The notes beneath the pieces are model-generated. The model was given only the letters and a program-made list of their open reading frames with translations. It was not told the origin of the DNA and searched no databases. Shown here piece by piece: positions 59,101 through 64,000 of a DNA stretch of 64,000 nt. Location: the NCBI RefSeq assembly GCF_037042905.1, contig NC_087249.1:51862901-51926900 (forward strand), in the 5' to 3' direction. Both the position numbers and the translations under genes were made by a program. How positions within the stretch are numbered: the first letter of the stretch is position 1; every line of letters begins with the position of its first letter. Origin of the DNA: Lytechinus pictus. Its lineage: Eukaryota > Echinodermata > Echinoidea > Temnopleuroida > Toxopneustidae.

Positions 59101-62100
59101 GAGCAGAAATAGTCATGAAGGGTCATTACAGAACATGATTCTTTTGTCTGTTTCAATAGAGATGAAAATCCATTCAAATCAAGCCCCTGCTTCTTCATTT
59201 TTTATGTTTTATTGTGGTTTATGTAGTGATGGTTTGTTTGTTTGTTATATGTTTGCTTGTACAGAGGTGTGTTTCATTCCATGTTAATGTTGATGTCAAG
59301 GTGCATGAAAACAATTAAAAGAAACCGCTGAGAAACTCACTCACCACCACGGAAAAAAAACAGTGACTTTCAATACTGTGTCATTTTGCAACTTTTGAAT
59401 GTTGACCTTGCCCCACATTTCAAGACACTGCACCTCCATGTGAACCATAATCATATCATGTAGGGTATCATTTTAAAGAAAATTAAATGATCTATTCATT
59501 GCTATTAATTACACATTGATATTTACTAAAACCGAGGAGGAATTATCGATCAAAGTGAAAGGAACAGCTGAGAAACTCACTCATCACCATGGAAAAAAGA
59601 ACAGTGACTTTCAATATCGTGTCATTTTGCAGCTTTTGAAATTTGACCTGGCCCCACATTTCAAGGCACTGCACTCCATGTGAACCAGAATCATATCATT
59701 TACGGTATCATTTTAAAGAAAATTAAATGATCTATTCATTGATATTAATTACACATTGATATTTACTAAAACCGAGGAGGGATTAACAATCAAAGTCAGA
59801 TTTCCAAACTTTTTTTGAGGAGTTTAGTATTTGTATTACTTTCCAACTTAATGTGCAGACCATTAAAGGTGATTTGATTCTGCACGTAAATTCCATTTAA
59901 TAAATATGTAATATATTTGTTCTTTCTTCCATATCTTCTATGACACATTGTTCCGAAGGGTTCACATTTACCAACAAACATGCATGATCCATTTATTTTT
60001 AACGTAATTGGGTAAATTTTAGAATGTACAACAGGAATGCTGAATTTTATTATTTTGAATTTAAAAAGGATTTAAAAAATAATTCCGAGTATGTAAGTGT
60101 TGAGCTATACCCAATCCTTTATTCCCCTTCCAATTTCATTAATATTTAGATTCAAATTCTCTTCTTGTCTTTTATTTCAAAATGGTGTCGAAGGCAATAG
60201 GTGTCTTTCCAATTTGGGCAAAGGAAGTTGAGTAGTTACAATTTCTAGAATCAGTGTTAGATTTTCAATTATATTCATACACTTTTGTCAATCAGCAATA
60301 TCAAATGGGTTGTGTCGAACGAATATATGTTGCCTTCCTGTTGTAATTAGGCTCATGAAACCTCTAATCTATTTATTCATGAAAGTTTGGAAAACTTACC
60401 GTAAAGAAAACAGATCACCAGTAAGTAGCAAGTAGCCATAATGAAAACTGAAATATAAGCCGCGTACCAGTCAATCAACGTCAATACGTATAACCCTCCC
60501 TGAAAATCATATCAATAAACATTGACAAAAATTATTATTAGCATTGAAATTATGCCAGGAATCAAATCTGTCGGAGTTTTTTTTTTCTCGCTCAGACGAT
60601 GGATCTCTTGCTCAAGGCATGTAGGCCTACAATAAATTATTTTTTTGTGGCATGGCATGAAGATATATGGGAGTATGAAGACACGAAAACACGCACAGAT
60701 CTACAAACACACACATCCGTTACAAAGATATAACACGTACATTCCCCCCATTCCCACACTCAAGCTCTTACACACACACACACTCTCTCTATATATATAT
60801 ATTTCGCACACAAACACTTTACAAAAAGGTAACACATTCACACACTCTCTCTCACACACCCGCACACTATCACACAATCATCATTCTGTGACACACACAC
60901 ACACACCCCTATACGGACCCACTCACACCAACACACCCTCACTCTCTCTTTCGCACACAAACCCTTTACAAAAAGGTAACACATTTACACACTCTCCTTC
61001 ATACACCCGCACACTATCACACAATCATCATTGTTAGACACGTACACACCCACCCTGACCCCTATACAGACCCACTCACACCAACACACACTCACTCTCT
61101 CTCTCTCTTTCGCACACAAACCCTTTACAAAAAGGGTTACACATTCACACACTCTCCCACATACACCCGCACACTATCACACAATCATCATTCTGTGACA
61201 CACACACACCCACCCCTATACAGACCCACTCACACCAACACACACTTACTCTTACCCCTTACAGATAGGTACCACCCACACCCTCTCATAGACATACGCA
61301 AATGCTCGCATTTCACTGATACCCACTCCCGACCCACTCACACACACAGACCATGTACATACAACCTCCCACACCCTCCACACACACCCTCACCCACATA
61401 GATACACTAACTACAAGGCACATCAAAGACATTTGATTATGTATCTATACACATGTACATGAATATAGGTACACATCTCTATGTCAATGAACGACTTGCT
61501 AAACAATATTCTCACCTGCATGCATAAGGGTAACCCGAACAGGAATCCAGCAGCACAAACTAACACGGTAACAAGCCACTTCCATTTCTTCCTCAATTCA
61601 GGAGTGAATTCATCGCATATTGCCGTGACTAGTGATTCAATTCCAGCAAACTATATCAAAAGTCAAAGGTATTGGATGAAACTGTAAACACTCATGATTT
61701 ATTCATGTGTTTCTGATGAATCCTAATGGTTTTTATCTTTAAACAGGACAGTCCAGGTGGATATACGGATATACATGAGCTATAAAACAAATCATATTAC
61801 GATTATCATAAAGATGATGATCATTATTATTATTATTATTATTATTTTCATTGTTATTATAATTATCATCAGCATCAGCATCACTTTTATTGTTATTATT
61901 ATTACTTTTATCATTATCATTAATATGATTATTCATTATCAGCTAAAACTTCTAGCCAAAACATTCTCCGACCGAAATGTCATCCACTTAATCTCCCGTC
62001 GTATACTCTTAGAAATATATTAGAGGGTAAATTACATTAAACAGCCAATTTGGAATCATTTTAGTTTTTTTTTATAAAACTGTTTAAGGTAAAGAAACTT

Positions 62101-64000
62101 TCTGGGAATCCCTTTTCAAGAGGGTTCCTAATACGGGACAAAAGGTTTCAATACGCACCCTTTTTATTCAAGAAGCGTAAACGCTCTTTATCTAACAAAA
62201 ATACAAATGTTACCTAAATATTGTAGAGGTCAAAATAATGATCAAAGTGATGGGAGAAAATGGTACAGGAAAATTTCGGGCACTGGTGGGTCCAGGAGGA
62301 GGGGGGGGGGGGGGGGCACAGCCGGCCCGTGCCCCCCTTTCGAGAAGCAAAATTAAATTTTTTAAAGTAAAAATGCCGTTAAAACAGAAGTGTGCCCCCC
62401 CCCCTCTCTTTGAAAGTGAAGACCTTCTTTTTTTTTGCTTGTTATTTTTTCGGGGACGCAATATCCTAATTTTTGGTTAAAAGAACTTTTTTCTTTGCTT
62501 GTAAAATTTTTCCTAGGAAAAATGTGCCCCCCCCCCCTTTGGAAAATCCTGGATCCACCCCTGATTTCGGGCAAAATCATTCAAAGATATTCTTAACGAC
62601 GACCTATTAGTTTTCAATTCAAAATCATAATATAAATTTTGAACAAAGCATTAATGTATTCCGTGAAAACGATTCCAGTGAAATATCTGAAATATATTAT
62701 TATTAAAAGTCTACCTGACTATCCAGACCAAGAGTAATCAACATGAAGAAGAACAATATAGACCAGAGTTGAGGGACAGGTAGACGGGACAGGGCCTCAG
62801 GGTACACCTTGAAGGCTAGTCCAGGACCTGATAATGGAACAGTCGGGGGTGGTGACGAGAGAGTTAGACAGAGATCGATAGAGTGAGAAAGAGAGAAGCA
62901 ATTATGAGGAAGGGGAAGGGAGGACAGCAAGTGTAAGAAATGTGAAGAGAGATAGAAAGGGGATTAGAGGGGAAGAGAGAGAGAGAGGGGGAGAGGGGTA
63001 CATGAAATAGAAAATTTGAAGAGTCATATTAACAAAAAGCTATATAATGATAGTAGGCCTACTGGTGACCAGGATCTCTTATGGATTTTTGGAAGTGAAA
63101 CAATTACCAAAGTACCAAATTGCATGTGCCGAGAGTCTTATAATGAATCTGACACTCTGTTCCTGTTCCTTTCATACGGGGTATTCTCTTTCTCAAATTT
63201 CTTGATATTTCTGAAGATTTACTCCAATATGGAACTAATTGTCTCGCTCCCATTCTTTTTATGGAAGTCTCACAAACAAACAACTTAATCAGGAATAAGG
63301 AAAATTAATTGGGTCTCTTTGGATGTCTTACCGTCGTCCACGACGTCTTCGACATCTAGCCCGCTATCGTGAGCCATAAAACCCAAGACAGAGAAGATTA
63401 CGAAGCCAGCGAATATACTTGTCCCACAGTTTATGACTGAAACAGTAAGGGCATCCCTTCAAGCGCCATACAATAAAAAAATGTTGAAAATCAAAATTTT
63501 GTTAAATCATTCAGATTGAAAAAAGGAAAGTTCAAATGCATCAAATCCAACGGAGAGTTCTAAGGAATGGTAATTGTTCAGTGACACAATGGTCATGATG
63601 GTAACGTCGAAGCTGGGACGTTTTAGGACAAGATCGTATAAGTAGCCGGTGGCCCTTCTGTCATAGCAGTAGAATGCAGTATACAAACTTGACGTTCATG
63701 CAAGGGACAATACTAATTGTCCATCAAGTTTTCCTGGGTGAATGACACACCAGGTCATGCTTTGAATATCACTTGGGTTTTCGTGCCAGCATAGAATAGG
63801 GAATAGGATGAACAGTTTAAAAAATTTTATTTAGCATGCACTAGACTATTTTATCCAGCTGAAAAAAAATAATTAAAAAAAAAATACCTTCAGGATGATC
63901 CTTCTTCTCACTTTAATACCAACCTGTAAACATTGTTCTTGAATTTGTTGTAGCTTGAAAGTGTGATGTTAGTTCCAAAAGACAGTCCTAATGAGTAGAA
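56129..64000 (-). CDS. SLC6 Na+/Cl- dependent neurotransmitter or amino-acid transporter, last eight exons (5' part outside window)
   Basis: Minus-strand exons: 63924-64000 (continues right), 63332-63456, 62715-62827, 61516-61650, 60400-60499, 57628-57728, 56701-56871, 56129-56407 (stop TAA 56129-56131). All phases agree. They cover the end of TM6 ([20 protein letters not shown]), TM7 ([17 protein letters not shown]), TM8 ([17 protein letters not shown]), TM9 ([15 protein letters not shown]), TM10, TM11 ([12 protein letters not shown]), TM12 and the tail ([17 protein letters not shown]). Residues known from SERT to bind Cl- (Ser of SLG, Asn and Ser of NCGTS) and Na+ (Asp, Ser of GLDS) are kept, so transport should be Na+ and Cl- dependent at the plasma membrane. 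Subfamily is uncertain; glycine/proline or nutrient amino-acid type is likeliest. The tail ends PPPYNMVI. Introns hold many repeats. The 63456 acceptor (cttgaag) is weak, but it alone restores [14 protein letters not shown]. Confidence 0.92.
56872..57627 (-). other. SLC6 intron between TM10 and TM11 exons
   Basis: AT-rich intron containing a small tandem repeat at 57110-57205; no other exon. Confidence 0.8.
57110..57205. repeat. tandem repeat, about 16-bp unit CCATACGTCGTATA
   Basis: About six imperfect units such as taaccatacgtcgtat, tagccatacgtcgtag and tatccatacgttg. Confidence 0.85.
58000..58245. repeat. degenerate short-repeat patch with GACGAAATGG / CCATTTCGTC motifs
   Basis: The left half repeats TCGTCCAC / TTTGGTCTACC-like words and the right half repeats the complementary GGACGAAATGGT-like words, turning at about 58090-58100. 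The whole forms a loose inverted repeat of 10- to 14-base words. Confidence 0.65.
58898..59825. mobile_element. inverted-repeat element with CCCCTCAAAAAAAGTTTGGA ends and an internal 240-bp duplication
   Basis: Left end AAACCCCTCAAAAAAAGT then TTGGAAATCTGA; right end TCAGATTTCCAAAC then TTTTTTTGAGGAGTTT. Two internal direct copies, 59321-59560 and 59561-59796, begin CGCTGAGAAACTCACTC-like and end AAAACCGAGGAGG. No transposase frame. The T-rich termini recall Tc1/mariner-like elements, but the TA duplication is not certain. Confidence 0.75.
60500..61515 (-). other. SLC6 intron between TM8 and TM9 exons
   Basis: Filled largely by a CA-rich tandem repeat (60680-61410). Confidence 0.85.
60680..61410. 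repeat. CA-rich minisatellite, about 150-bp unit
   Basis: Units recur with landmarks TTACAAAAAGGTAACACATT (near 60817, 60966 and, altered, 61122), CACACAATCATCATT, and GACCCACTCACACCAACACA. The unit length is about 150-160 bases. The His/Thr/Pro-rich open frames are artefacts of CA repetition. Confidence 0.9.
61651..62714 (-). other. SLC6 intron between TM7 and TM8 exons
   Basis: Contains an (ATT)n run near 61825-61860 and ATT/ATC-rich DNA to 61935, then the hAT-like MITE 62281-62563. Confidence 0.8.
62281..62563. mobile_element. hAT-like MITE, 283 bp, with exact 8-bp target duplication
   Basis: Begins CACTGGTGGGTCCAGG and ends CCTGGATCCACCCCTG (imperfect inverted repeats). ATTTCGGG occurs on both sides (62273-62280 and 62564-62571). 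The interior has G-run and C-run arms. This is a complete example of the GGATCCAG plus G-run repeats that appear in pieces elsewhere (20920, 37145, 48900). Confidence 0.9.
62828..63331 (-). other. SLC6 intron between the exons at 63332 and 62715
   Basis: Contains a GA-rich tract (about 62855-63010, gagagagagggggagagggg). No exon. Confidence 0.85.
63457..63923 (-). other. SLC6 intron between TM6 and TM7 exons
   Basis: Donor gttggt at 63918-63923 and a weak acceptor at 63457. AT-rich; nothing else seen. Confidence 0.75.

Larger units (their letters stand above)
57729..60399 (-). other. SLC6 intron between TM9 and TM10 exons
   Basis: Largest visible intron, about 2.7 kb. It contains a degenerate short-repeat patch (about 58000-58245) and the inverted-repeat element 58898-59825. 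Nothing exon-like was seen. Confidence 0.8.

Noticed and set aside
60645-61401. His/Thr/Pro-rich frames
   Set aside because: Readings of the CA-rich minisatellite within an SLC6 intron.
63437-63439. Alternative acceptor (ctgtttcag) for the SLC6 TM7 exon
   Set aside because: It has a better pyrimidine tract but breaks the phase with the upstream exon and removes the conserved RDALTVS residues.

Overview
This window is animal nuclear DNA: AT-rich, intron-containing and dominated by short inverted-repeat mobile elements. The interstitial telomere repeats are of the CCCTAA/TTAGGG type. The genes have clear metazoan relatives, and the repeat style (TTAA-flanked fold-back elements, hAT-like elements beginning CAGYGGCGTAACAGG, and GCGAGCGAAGCGAGC-type internal motifs) suggests an echinoderm, most likely a sea urchin. 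The taxon is an inference; no species is claimed.

Layout from left to right. At 1602-2230 (+) lies the terminal coding exon of a FAT-like giant protocadherin, ending in a PDZ-ligand-like STDV, followed by a 3'UTR and poly(A) signal near 3411. A gene-poor stretch follows to 12.6 kb. At 12740-17731 (-) lies a complete six-exon RNF14-type RBR E3 ubiquitin ligase (500 aa, RWD plus RING1-IBR-RING2), with a possible non-coding first exon near 20.1-20.3 kb. At 23292-26393 (+) is a complete two-exon sulfotransferase-like gene (307 aa) whose intron carries a 1.56 kb hAT-like element. At 32572-34812 (-) are the last two exons of an unidentified small one-membrane-segment protein. From 36.4 to 46 kb the DNA is almost entirely mobile or repeat material: back-to-back TTAA elements, a 4.25 kb terminal-inverted-repeat element that encloses a 1.6 kb minisatellite joined directly to a 261 bp telomere-repeat array, and a second copy of the hAT-like element. 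At 52381-53661 (-) is an intronless rhodopsin-class GPCR. From 56129 to the right edge (-) are the last eight exons of an SLC6 Na+/Cl- dependent transporter, whose 5' part lies outside the window.

The genes look like independent neighbours with no shared pathway. All splice junctions given were worked out by eye from GT/AG sites, phase agreement and family similarity. I do not see a new defence or biosynthetic system. The most unusual object is the composite element at 40020-44269.
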